Assembly (NCBI RefSeq): GCF_018863415.1
Contig: NZ_JAHKSN010000020.1
Span: forward strand, 1 to 64,000
Direction: 5' to 3'
DNA length: 64,000 nt
From: Deinococcus aestuarii
GTDB taxonomy: Bacteria; Deinococcota; Deinococci; Deinococcales; Deinococcaceae
The position numbers were made by a program, and so were the translations under genes. Positions 43,403 to 51,357 of this stretch are shown here, piece by piece (the stretch's first letter is position 1; each line of letters opens with the position of its first letter). Below the pieces are notes generated by a model, which was not told the origin of the DNA, ran no database searches, and saw only the letters and a list, made by a program, of their open reading frames with translations.

Positions 43403-43424
43403 GCCCTCGACCGTTCCAAAGAGT

Positions 43425-43450
43425 GCGCCCCGAGTCTTTACTCGGGGCGC
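43425..43450. terminator. strong bidirectional terminator at the end of the T4SS operon
   Basis: GCGCCCCGAGT (43425-43435) pairs perfectly with ACTCGGGGCGC (43440-43450), loop CTTT. It lies between the HNH gene and the last gene of the leftward secretion operon. Confidence 0.85.
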
Positions 43451-43465
43451 TCGACGAGGTGCGGT

Positions 43466-43654
43466 TCAATCATTGCGGCTGCCTGGACCGCTGTAGTAGT
43501 AGCTGGTCCGCTGGCGGGTGGGGGGCTCGTCCTCACCCTTGAGCAGGTCGCTGCGGCTCATGGCTTTGCCCGAGCTGGACACACCGTCCAGAACCGCTCC
43601 CGCCACGTACAGCACACCCTTCATCACGGCCCAGGTCGCTCTCAGCACGATCAT
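43466..43654 (-). CDS. small protein closing the T4SS operon, 62 aa
   Basis: Begins 3 bases before the upstream stop region with AGGAATC as ribosome site. One hydrophobic segment (residues 1-22, ATWAVMKGVLYVAGAVL), then a Ser/Asp-rich hydrophilic tail with YYYSG. Could be a small membrane subunit of the secretion machine. Confidence 0.55.
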   Translation of the reverse strand: MIVLRATWAVMKGVLYVAGAVLDGVSSSGKAMSRSDLLKGEDEPPTRQRTSYYYSGPGSRND

Positions 43655-43656
43655 GG

Positions 43657-44577
43657 TCAGATTCCTTTCCCCAACCGGACGATGGTGCCCTCCGGCTGGC
43701 GTCCCTCGGCGATGATCTGCATGGCCTCGGTGGCCCTCATCATCTCAAGTACACCGCGCTCACGGATCAGCGCAATCCAGTAGAACACGGGTTCCGGGTG
43801 GAAGAGGGGGGCGAGGTTCTGGTTCTCGCTGACCCGCTTCACGTCGCGGCCGTGGGTGGTGCCCATCAGTCGGGCGCCGTTGCGCTGGCCGTTGGCGATG
43901 AACTCCGCCTCGGACAGACGGTTGATCTCGTCCACGATCAGCACGCGCACGTTCTGGTTCTTCACCGCCTCCTCGATCAGGGCCGCCTGCATGGCCTTCG
44001 ACCGCACGGGCATCACGTCCACGTCGCCGATGCCCGGGTGCGGCACCTTCCCGTCGCCCGCCACGTCGCCGGACGTGTCCACGATGACCGTCTGCATGGG
44101 CTGGTACTCGGCAGCGATCTTCGCGGTGCCGCGCAGGATGGTCGTCTTTCCCACCCCGGCCTCGCCGATGATCAGGAGGCTGGGGTTCTCCACGATGAAG
44201 GGCCGCAGCGGCTCCGCCATGCCCTCGAAGTAGCGGCCCACACGGAAGGTGTACCCGATGGGGGAGCCCTCGGCGGTGCCGTCGGCCATCATCACGCGCG
44301 TGATGCGGTGGCCGGTGCCGTCAATCCCGCGCCGGTTGTCGTCCCGGAAGGTGCCGCACTTGGCCCCCAGGAAGGCCAGGTCCTCCAGGGAGACCGTGTG
44401 CGGGTACTTGCGGTACTGCCCGTCCACCAACACCCACACCGGGCGCTGGGCGCGCAGCTTGATCTCCTCGACGCGGGGCAGGTCGTCCTTGAGGATGGCC
44501 TGTACCCCCCGGGGCAGGAACGCCAGGAGCTTTTGCAGGTCCTCCGTGACGTTCACCGCCGTCATGTCACTGCTCAC
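43657..44577 (-). CDS. SpoIIIAA/Ycf45-like AAA ATPase in the T4SS operon, 306 aa
   Basis: GTG start overlapping the upstream stop (GTGA), with GAGGA 6 bases before. Walker A GEAGVGKT at 138-145, then IVDTSGDVAGDGKVPHP, typical of SpoIIIAA/Ycf45 ATPases, and Walker B VLIVDE at 212-217 followed by THGRDVKR. VirB11 ATPases share the general fold but have other boxes (Asp and His boxes). It occupies the place of VirB11 in the secretion operon, so it likely powers assembly or transfer. Confidence 0.75.
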   Translation of the reverse strand: MSSDMTAVNVTEDLQKLLAFLPRGVQAILKDDLPRVEEIKLRAQRPVWVLVDGQYRKYPHTVSLEDLAFLGAKCGTFRDDNRRGIDGTGHRITRVMMADGTAEGSPIGYTFRVGRYFEGMAEPLRPFIVENPSLLIIGEAGVGKTTILRGTAKIAAEYQPMQTVIVDTSGDVAGDGKVPHPGIGDVDVMPVRSKAMQAALIEEAVKNQNVRVLIVDEINRLSEAEFIANGQRNGARLMGTTHGRDVKRVSENQNLAPLFHPEPVFYWIALIRERGVLEMMRATEAMQIIAEGRQPEGTIVRLGKGI

Positions 44578-44909
44578 GCGGCGTCCTCGCTGCTGGAGAC
44601 GTTGGGGGTGCCGATCCTGCCCGACTGGATGGACAGGCGGAGCAGCCGGTTGTTCTCCTGCTGGAGCGCGTTGCCCGCGCGCAGCTCGGCCCGGATGGTG
44701 TACAGCAGGCGGATGAAGGCCACCAGCACGGCGGCGACGACCAGCAGCGGCAGGCCCTTGGCGTCGAACCCGGTGAGCGCGACGCCCCCCAGCAGCAGCA
44801 CCACGCACAGGAAGGTGTAGGGCGTGAAGAGGCCGTTCATCAGGTTGTCGCGGATTTCCGCGCGGCGGGCGGTGCGCTGGCTGCGGGCTTCCCGGGTGAG
44901 ATGGGTCAT
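44574..44909 (-). CDS. two-helix membrane protein of the T4SS operon, 111 aa
   Basis: Two predicted membrane segments (about 30-70: TFLCVVLLLGGVALTGF and LLVVAAVLVAFIRLLYTI), a basic N terminus, and a helical C terminus (AGNALQQENNRLLRLSI) that may be a coiled coil. Four-base overlap on both sides. Could link the ATPase to the membrane complex. Confidence 0.65.
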   Translation of the reverse strand: MTHLTREARSQRTARRAEIRDNLMNGLFTPYTFLCVVLLLGGVALTGFDAKGLPLLVVAAVLVAFIRLLYTIRAELRAGNALQQENNRLLRLSIQSGRIGTPNVSSSEDAA

Positions 44910-45409
44910 TTCAGTCGTCCTCCGATCCGCATGAAGGCCTCGTAGTTCGTCACGGTGCGCCCGGCCTTGACGGCACCCGCGAACCAGGTCAGAAAGGTGT
45001 TGCTGGCCGTTCTCGGCAGCACCCGCAGGTCGCTTACGTTCGCGGTGCGCCCGAGCTGGGCACTGGAGAACAGGTCATCGTCCACGAGCACGTAGGCCGT
45101 GGTGCTGGCCACCTGCGCCTCGACTACCCCGGCGCCGGCCAGGGCCAGGCTGTTGGAGAGGCTGTCCTCCTTCGCCGCGAAAAAGGGAACGGTGAGGACC
45201 ACCACCCGCACGCGGCGGGTGGAGTCCACGGTGGCGGCGCGCAGGGCGTCGGCCATCCGCGCGTCCGTGAGGTAGGGCACGTAGACCAGCACGCGCCACT
45301 GCGCGGTGCCGATCAGGTCCAGCACCTTGCCGTAGGCCACGGGGCGGCCCTCCTGGGCGGTCGCACTTCCCGCCGCGAGGGTCAACCACAGGGCAAGCCG
45401 CCTCTTCAT
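44906..45409 (-). CDS. secreted PLD-like protein without catalytic HKD, 167 aa
   Basis: Signal peptide at residues 1-19 (LALWLTLAAGSATAQ). The remaining part follows the phospholipase-D half-fold: VLVYVPYLTDARMADAL, then VRVVVLTVPFFAAK, and AYVLVDDDLFSSAQLG at the place of the HKD loop, but HxK is absent. A second protein of this type is at 54200-54655. It overlaps the VirB6-like gene by four bases; a GTCCGCAAA copy supplies that junction. Confidence 0.6.
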   Translation of the reverse strand: MKRRLALWLTLAAGSATAQEGRPVAYGKVLDLIGTAQWRVLVYVPYLTDARMADALRAATVDSTRRVRVVVLTVPFFAAKEDSLSNSLALAGAGVVEAQVASTTAYVLVDDDLFSSAQLGRTANVSDLRVLPRTASNTFLTWFAGAVKAGRTVTNYEAFMRIGGRLK

Positions 45410-46746
45410 TTGCGGACCGCCACACCGCTGAACATGGCGATGGCCGCCGTGGGCACGCCGAACATCAGCAGGCCCGCCAGCACCACGCCGATCAGGAGGC
45501 GCCCGACCATCACCCCGAACGACACGAAGGTGTCGGTGATGTCCTGGATGACGCCGGTCACGGTGTCCGCGACCTTTTGGAATGCGGTGGTTTGCAGCCA
45601 GTCCGTGAAGGTGCTCAAGGCGCCCATGTTCACGACCTTCTGGCACGGGTTGCTGTCCATGTTCGCCTGGTCAACGTCCTTGGCGTTCTTGCAGCTCGAC
45701 AGCAGGTTGTCCATCTTCGAGACGGTCTGCTGGTTGGCCTGGTCCGCCATCTGCTGCTGCTTCTGCGCGGCCCAGCCCAGGTGCTCGGTGTAATACTGCA
45801 TCGACTTTGTGGGCTGCACCAGCGCGGTGTCGATGGCGTTCACCAGGATCAGCGGCATGAGCATCAGCGCGATCATGACGCCGATCCAAGTCCCGAACAT
45901 GGTCCACAGCACGCGCGTCTCGTCCCAGTTCAGCAGCGCGAGCCCCATCGGCACACCCACCAGGATCAGGACGGTCAGCCACCCGGCCGACGTGATCAGC
46001 GTCCCGTAGCCGGTCAGGAAATACTGCAACGCGGTGAACATGCCTCCCAGCTTGTCCATCACGAACCCGACCAGCTTGGTGCCCGCGGCCTTCAGGCCGG
46101 TACTGGCCGCGGCTGCGCTCTCCTTGGCGGCGGCGATCCGGGTGCCGTCCTTGGCAAAGGTCTTGGCGAGGGCAGCGGTTCCCGCCTTCATCGCGCCGCC
46201 CGCTTCCGGCAGGACCAGGGTGCTCCCCACCACAACCGTTGCCCCCAGCATGTCGGTAAAGCTGTCCTTGGCCTCGGTGAGCTTGCCCTTGAAGCTGCCG
46301 CCGAAGGTGGTCAACCCGAACGAGTAGGAGCCGCGCACGCTGGCGGTGGTGACGTTGGTGATGCTCCAGCTTGCCGGGCTGTACGCCGTGGCGATCAGGG
46401 CGCCGGTGATCAGGAAGCGGCCTGCCAGGCGGTTGAACTGCTTCATGGCGTCGCCGCCCTCGAATTGCAGCCGGGACACGCTCACGGCGAAGCCGTAGAC
46501 CGCGATGGCTTCCGCAATCGTGATCCAGATTTTGTAGAGCGTGCTCCTGGAGATCGCGCTGCCATTTCCGAACAGCGCATCAAAGGGGTTCGCTCCCATG
46601 AAGCCCGCGAGGTACTGCTGAAGCACGTTGTCCGACTGGGCCTTGTAGTAGTTGGAGGTCGCCGTGATTTCCGGGGTGCCCGCCGCCAGCGCGAGCGCGC
46701 CGCAACACAAGGCCAGGGCCGCGAGGTACAGGACGGGGCGGCGCAT
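45406..46746 (-). CDS. VirB6/TrbL-like polytopic membrane protein, 446 aa
   Basis: Signal peptide (about 1-22), then several membrane segments (KIWITIAEAIAVYGFAVSV, WLTVLILVGVPMGLALL, MFGTWIGVMIALMLMPLIL, GRLLIGVVLAGLLMFGVP). A large soluble part lies in between. Topology and position between VirB5-like and ATPase genes agree with VirB6/TrbL, the inner-membrane channel core. Start at ATG 46746, one base after the upstream stop. Confidence 0.75.
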   Translation of the reverse strand: MRRPVLYLAALALCCGALALAAGTPEITATSNYYKAQSDNVLQQYLAGFMGANPFDALFGNGSAISRSTLYKIWITIAEAIAVYGFAVSVSRLQFEGGDAMKQFNRLAGRFLITGALIATAYSPASWSITNVTTASVRGSYSFGLTTFGGSFKGKLTEAKDSFTDMLGATVVVGSTLVLPEAGGAMKAGTAALAKTFAKDGTRIAAAKESAAAASTGLKAAGTKLVGFVMDKLGGMFTALQYFLTGYGTLITSAGWLTVLILVGVPMGLALLNWDETRVLWTMFGTWIGVMIALMLMPLILVNAIDTALVQPTKSMQYYTEHLGWAAQKQQQMADQANQQTVSKMDNLLSSCKNAKDVDQANMDSNPCQKVVNMGALSTFTDWLQTTAFQKVADTVTGVIQDITDTFVSFGVMVGRLLIGVVLAGLLMFGVPTAAIAMFSGVAVRK

Positions 46747-46747
46747 C

Positions 46748-47788
46748 TCAGTACCCCGATCCTGCCCGCGCGTTCGCGGCGCTCGTGTTGACGGCGGCGG
46801 GGTCGAGCAGCCCATCGAACATCGCCGCGTACTGCGCGTACTGGCGCGCGGCGGCGCTACCCGCCTCTAAGTTGTCCTTGGCCGCCTCCTCCATCGCCTG
46901 CTTGATGAAGTTGTTCTGGTCGGTGAGGGCGCTGCCCACGTCGTCCAACTTGGAGATCAATTGCGTGTTCGTCATGACCTGCTGTTTGGCGATCTCGGTG
47001 AGGAGTTGGAACTCGGTGATGCGCATGGAGGCGTCCTGCTTCAGGCCCTCGCCCTGCATTTCAAGCTGGAGCTGCAACACCTCGCGCATGCTGAGGGCGG
47101 TCTGCCCCTTCTTCACCTGCTCGTCGGCGTAGCCGGGCTTGAGGGGCGTGCCCACCATGCCGGTCGCCGCGTTGATGGCCGGGGTTAGGGCGGACTCGAC
47201 GGCCTTGTTGCTCTGGTCCACCACCTTCTTAGCCTGGGCGGCCCGCAGCAGCTCGCCGAAGCTGTCCACCGTCTGCTGGTAGCGCCCCGCGGTCTGGGCG
47301 GACACCAGAAACGGGTTGGCCTTGGTGGCGTAGTCCGCGAGGCCGCCCGGGGTGGTGACGGAGAGCCCGGCGTTGTCGTCCTTGTACCCCGCCGCCTGAT
47401 CCCTCAGCACGCCCGTCATGGCGTCGAACAGCGTGGCCCGGAACTGGTTGTACGTCCCCTGCATGGACTCGTTGATGTTGGCGGTCACGGTGTTGAGCTT
47501 GTCGAAGCCGAGCTTCTGGCCCAGGTAGTCCACCGTCCCCGACATGTACTTGCCCATGACCTCGCTCCCGAAGGCGGTCCAGTCGCCGTTCAGGATGTTG
47601 TCGTTCAGGAAGGTGTAGCTCGACGCGATGTTGCAAATCCACTGGAGCTGCTTGCCGTTGGCCGCCATCCCCTGCCCGGCGCTGCACGCCTTGGACAGGT
47701 AGGTGCCGAGCTGCTGCCACTCGCCGCTGCTCTGGGCACCGGCCGTGCTGGCGACGAGGGCGAGAGAGAGGAACAGAACGCGCCTCAT
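46748..47788 (-). CDS. VirB5/TrbJ-like secreted protein, 346 aa
   Basis: Signal peptide (MRRVLFLSLALVASTAGAQ), then a long helical protein rich in Gln, Ala and Asn, with C32 and C49-type cysteines near the N terminus. Segment SMREVLQLQLEMQGEGLKQ, then TEIAKQQVMTNTQLI is typical of TrbJ/VirB5 coiled coils. VirB5 proteins sit at the pilus tip. Start overlaps the VirB4 stop by four bases. Confidence 0.7.
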   Translation of the reverse strand: MRRVLFLSLALVASTAGAQSSGEWQQLGTYLSKACSAGQGMAANGKQLQWICNIASSYTFLNDNILNGDWTAFGSEVMGKYMSGTVDYLGQKLGFDKLNTVTANINESMQGTYNQFRATLFDAMTGVLRDQAAGYKDDNAGLSVTTPGGLADYATKANPFLVSAQTAGRYQQTVDSFGELLRAAQAKKVVDQSNKAVESALTPAINAATGMVGTPLKPGYADEQVKKGQTALSMREVLQLQLEMQGEGLKQDASMRITEFQLLTEIAKQQVMTNTQLISKLDDVGSALTDQNNFIKQAMEEAAKDNLEAGSAAARQYAQYAAMFDGLLDPAAVNTSAANARAGSGY

Positions 47789-50499
47789 ACGTGCATGACC
47801 TCCTGATCGGGAGAGATGTCTTGGGGCGGCAGGGTGTAGTCGCCGTCGTCGTCCGGGCTGACGCGCACCTCCGCCTCGTCCTCGTCCTCCGGCGGCAGAT
47901 CGGGGTAGTTCCCGGCCGCCAGGTCCTCGACGGCGCCAAGAATGTCGCCCCCGCGGCGCAGGATCGCGGCCCGGCGCAGGCGCCGGTGCTCCTTTTTCGA
48001 CGACTGGAGCCAGAACATCTCCCGGCTCTCCTCGACGCGCACGATCTCGCCGTCCGGGTCGCCGTCCTCGGGCCGGTACACCAGCAGCCAGTCGGCGTAC
48101 TCGCCGTCCACCTTCGTGAGCCTGCCCACGGCGTCGGCGATGGTCTCGGGGAGATCCAGGTTCTCGACGGCCTTTTGCGGCTTGCCGACCTTGCCCAGCC
48201 AGATGAAGTTGAACGACTCGTTGAGTTCCGGCATGTACTTGGTGTCGCTGGGAAGCTGCATGGCGCCGCCCACCGCGAGCCCGAAGGAGCGGCCCAGACG
48301 CAGCCACTCGCTGATGTAGTTGCGGTCGGTCTCGGTCTTGATCTGCTGCGTCATCTCGTCGATGAAGCAGATTTTCCAGTCGTGCTCGGGCGCGAGCTTG
48401 GCCGTTTGCAGCACGCGGTCGGAGATGATGTGCATGGCGATTTTGCGCCGTTTTTCGTCGGTCGGGCCGATGTTGCTCAGGTCGTAGTAGACCTGGCGGG
48501 CGGGCTTCCTGGCGTTCTCGGAGGTGCGGCGGTCAATGAGCTGGCCCCAGTCCGAATCGCCCAGGAAGCGGCGCAACCGGGTGGCGAGCGAGCGGGCCAT
48601 CTCCCGCTGCACGCTGCTCATCGAGCGGCCGTCGCTGTACTGCGACATGGTTTCCAGCAGGTCGCGCACGTCCGACATGATGGGCGGCTCGGACTCCTGC
48701 GAGTGGGCCATGTAGGTGAGCTTGAAGGCCTCCTCGATGATGGTGTCCTCCTCGCCGTTCACGCGCTCGTCGCGGCCTGGAGGCGCGAAGTTCCGCACCA
48801 GGGTCAGCAGGAACAGCAGCTTGCCCGCGTCGGGCATTCTCTCGCCGGGCGGCAGGTCCAGGGGGTTGAGGGTGGTGTCGCCCTTGCCGCCCATGACGAT
48901 GTGCAGCCCGCCGATGCCCAGAATCCAGTCCTTCAGGTCGTTCTTGCGGTCGATGATCGTGACCCAGGGGTTGTAGTGGTCCACCAGGCCGTTGAGCTGC
49001 GAGACGACGTTGAAAGTTTTGCCCCAGCCAGTGGGGCCGATCACGATGAAGTGGCTGGCGCTGGTGCCCGCCGCAAAGGGATCGAAGACGGTGAGGCCGT
49101 CGGCGGCGTTGCGGTACACGATGGTGGGCTTGCCGATGCCCGGGAACGGCGCGATAGGCGGCATGAACCCCACGGCGTTGCTCTCGACGGCCTTGAACGG
49201 GAACTCGGTGCGCCGCCCGTTGAAGGGGGCGCACGCCTCGTACACGGCGATGCTCTGCCACCCGTGCATGACCGGGCGGCTGGCCTGGAAGCGCGCAAAG
49301 GCGCTCGTGGCCTCGTTCAGCATCTCGGTCATCTGCTCCTGGTTTTTTGCGAACAGCAGCACGCTCACACCCACGGTGTAGAAGTCGTCCTTGCTGTCGT
49401 ACACGTGTTCCAGGGTCTCGTTGACTTCCTTGTGGCGCTGGAGGGCGCTGGCGCTCGGCGCGTACTTGGTGCTGTTGACGGCGCTGTACAGGCCGCGCTT
49501 GGCCCCCTCCATCCTCTCCAGCTCGCCCTGCGGGTCGAGGTGCTGGTACTCGATGCAGAACACCATGTTGCCGCTCCTGATGTTCTCGGCGACCTCCTGA
49601 AACAGCCCGAACTCGGTGTACCGGGGCAAGTCGTGCAAGCTCACCGCGTAGACGAGCGTGCTGCCGTTCACGAGGTAAGCCTTGTCCTCCACGTGCAGGG
49701 GCGATTGCATGACCTGGCGCGAGATGGTCAGGGGATCGGGGTCCCCGTCGATCACCGGCATGTTCTTCAGGCGGGCCGCCTCGTCCAGCACCACCTCGGC
49801 GCTCGGTCCGCCCATCGCGTCGGGGGTGTTGTAGTAGAAGCAGGCGTCTTTGATCTCCTGCGCGTTCATGGACTCGGCGTGATAGCCCGCGTTGCGCAGG
49901 CGGTTGATCAGGTCGCGCCTGCGGCTTTGTACCCGCTGGACGGCGGCACGCAGGTCCGCGTCGCTCGGGGGATTCTCGCGGCTGAACGGCAGGGGCGGCC
50001 GCACGGAGAGGGTGACGAAGAACTCCCAGCGCTTGAGACGTCCCTTCCTGCGGCGCTCGTCGAGCAGCGCCATCTTCTTGTCCACCAGGAAGCCCGCCAC
50101 CTCGTTGCGGCGGCGCCCCACGGTCGTCACGGCGGCCAGGTCCTCGTGCCGGGCAGGGAGCTTCATGATGTAGATGCGGGCCCGCTCGCCGACCGGGACC
50201 GCGAGCTTGAGCACAGCCTTCAGGTCGAAGTGCCGCCCGTTCAGCACGTGCTCGCTCATCAGCAGCCGGGACGGCGGGCGGATGCGCACGCCGACCTCGA
50301 ACGTTCCGTCATCGAGCAGCGAGGAGGCCGGGCCGGTCTTGTCGTGCGGGTCCAGCGAATCGGGGACGATCTCCCAGTACGGCTGGGTGTCATTAACGGC
50401 GGACACCGTGCCCCCGGTTCGGGGGTCACGGCTCGTCGTGGGCTTCCTGGGTTGTGTCCTGGGCTGGTCAGCTTTGGCCTTGCGCCGAAACACGCTCAC
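47785..50499 (-). CDS. virB4: VirB4-like T4SS ATPase, 904 aa
   Basis: Walker A GPTGWGKT near residue 485 and Walker B CFIDEMTQQ near 700. Domain order is as in VirB4/TrbE: N-terminal dimerisation domain with LRAAVQRVQSRRRDLINRL, then RecA-like motor. GTG start at 50499 overlaps the upstream stop (GTGA). A second GTG at 50493 has better spacing from AGAGG. C terminus is acidic. Central ATPase of the secretion machine, needed for pilus assembly and transfer. Confidence 0.9.
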   Translation of the reverse strand: MSVFRRKAKADQPRTQPRKPTTSRDPRTGGTVSAVNDTQPYWEIVPDSLDPHDKTGPASSLLDDGTFEVGVRIRPPSRLLMSEHVLNGRHFDLKAVLKLAVPVGERARIYIMKLPARHEDLAAVTTVGRRRNEVAGFLVDKKMALLDERRRKGRLKRWEFFVTLSVRPPLPFSRENPPSDADLRAAVQRVQSRRRDLINRLRNAGYHAESMNAQEIKDACFYYNTPDAMGGPSAEVVLDEAARLKNMPVIDGDPDPLTISRQVMQSPLHVEDKAYLVNGSTLVYAVSLHDLPRYTEFGLFQEVAENIRSGNMVFCIEYQHLDPQGELERMEGAKRGLYSAVNSTKYAPSASALQRHKEVNETLEHVYDSKDDFYTVGVSVLLFAKNQEQMTEMLNEATSAFARFQASRPVMHGWQSIAVYEACAPFNGRRTEFPFKAVESNAVGFMPPIAPFPGIGKPTIVYRNAADGLTVFDPFAAGTSASHFIVIGPTGWGKTFNVVSQLNGLVDHYNPWVTIIDRKNDLKDWILGIGGLHIVMGGKGDTTLNPLDLPPGERMPDAGKLLFLLTLVRNFAPPGRDERVNGEEDTIIEEAFKLTYMAHSQESEPPIMSDVRDLLETMSQYSDGRSMSSVQREMARSLATRLRRFLGDSDWGQLIDRRTSENARKPARQVYYDLSNIGPTDEKRRKIAMHIISDRVLQTAKLAPEHDWKICFIDEMTQQIKTETDRNYISEWLRLGRSFGLAVGGAMQLPSDTKYMPELNESFNFIWLGKVGKPQKAVENLDLPETIADAVGRLTKVDGEYADWLLVYRPEDGDPDGEIVRVEESREMFWLQSSKKEHRRLRRAAILRRGGDILGAVEDLAAGNYPDLPPEDEDEAEVRVSPDDDGDYTLPPQDISPDQEVMHV

Positions 50500-50825
50500 C
50501 TCTTTCGTTGCCGGGCATCGCTCAGGACCGGCTTGTAGTTGCGCTCCGGTTTGACGTGGTAGTAGTCGGTGCGGTTCAGGTAGCCGTAAACGTGATTGAA
50601 CAACTTCGGGTAGTTGCTCAGGGTGCGCCGCGAGAACAGCACCACCAGCAGCGTGACGCTGCCCGCGACCACCCCGTACACCATCGGTGTCGCGCCGTTG
50701 GCATTCGACAGACCGGAGCCGAAGATGCCCGCGCCGAGCACGGCCAGGAACTCCCACAGGGTGAAGGTCCCGAAAAACCCACTCTTGGTGATGGTGCTGT
50801 ACCCCTTGAAGCGGCGGTCGCTCAT
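50496..50825 (-). CDS. VirB3-like membrane protein, 109 aa
   Basis: Two close membrane segments (FTLWEFLAVLGAGIFGSGL and MVYGVVAGSVTLLVVLF), then a basic C terminus. Position directly before virB4 and size match VirB3/TrbD-type proteins. Start at MSDRRF. Confidence 0.7.
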   Translation of the reverse strand: MSDRRFKGYSTITKSGFFGTFTLWEFLAVLGAGIFGSGLSNANGATPMVYGVVAGSVTLLVVLFSRRTLSNYPKLFNHVYGYLNRTDYYHVKPERNYKPVLSDARQRKR

Positions 50826-50844
50826 GGTCTGTGCGCCCTCCGCC

Positions 50845-51288
50845 TCAGCAGGTGGTGACGACCTTGACCAGCAGGCGGATCGCGCCCAGGCCGAGGATGG
50901 CGATGATGACGCCCACGATGCCGTCGTTGTCGCGCTTACCCACAGCGCGGCCAATGAAGAAGCCGATCAGGCCGCCCACCAGGATCACGACCAGGAACTT
51001 GAGGGACGTGAACCAGCTCAGCCAGCCGTTCGTCCCGCACACCGCGCTGGAGATGACGGCATCAGGCTGGTTGCTTCCGTTGCCGGTCATCTGCGCCGCC
51101 GCGCGGTCCAACACCCCGAACAGCGCCATGAACAAGGCGGCCGTGAGGTACTGCACGCGCTGCCGCGCGTCCCGCACGCTCACCTGCGCGCGGACCACCA
51201 GGGCCACCAGCCACGCCATGTAACCGCGCAGGACCGCAGCCCCCAATGACTGGGAAAGGTTTGCTGTTTTACTCGCCATCATTCGCAT
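50845..51288 (-). CDS. VirB2/TrbC-like pilin, 147 aa
   Basis: Start at MRMMASK with AGGA 6 bases before. N-terminal hydrophobic segment (YLTAALFMALFGVLDRAAAQ) may be a long signal sequence with AxA-type cleavage. Two more hydrophobic segments follow (LKFLVVILVGGLIGFFIG, GIVGVIIAILGLGAIRLLV), as in VirB2 pilins, with a short polar loop between. First gene of the leftward T4SS operon behind a good promoter (51329-51357). Confidence 0.75.
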   Translation of the reverse strand: MRMMASKTANLSQSLGAAVLRGYMAWLVALVVRAQVSVRDARQRVQYLTAALFMALFGVLDRAAAQMTGNGSNQPDAVISSAVCGTNGWLSWFTSLKFLVVILVGGLIGFFIGRAVGKRDNDGIVGVIIAILGLGAIRLLVKVVTTC

Positions 51289-51328
51289 TTCTCTTCCTCC
51301 CCGGGTTCGTCTCAGACGCCCTTTTATC

Positions 51329-51357
51329 ATCCTAGTATGCAAACACTTCCCATGCAA
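51329..51357 (-). promoter_or_regulatory. promoter of the leftward T4SS operon
   Basis: On the minus strand TTGCAT (51352-51357) and TAGGAT (51329-51334) are spaced exactly 17 bases. The start would lie near 51322, giving a short leader before the pilin ATG at 51288. It overlaps the beginning of the divergent VirB10-like gene. Confidence 0.65.

Noticed and set aside
47791..50538. Very long open frame antisense to virB4
   Set aside because: It is the mirror frame of a GC-rich gene; its product is His/Val/Leu-rich low-complexity with no motif, while the opposite strand has clear VirB4 boxes and coupled neighbours.
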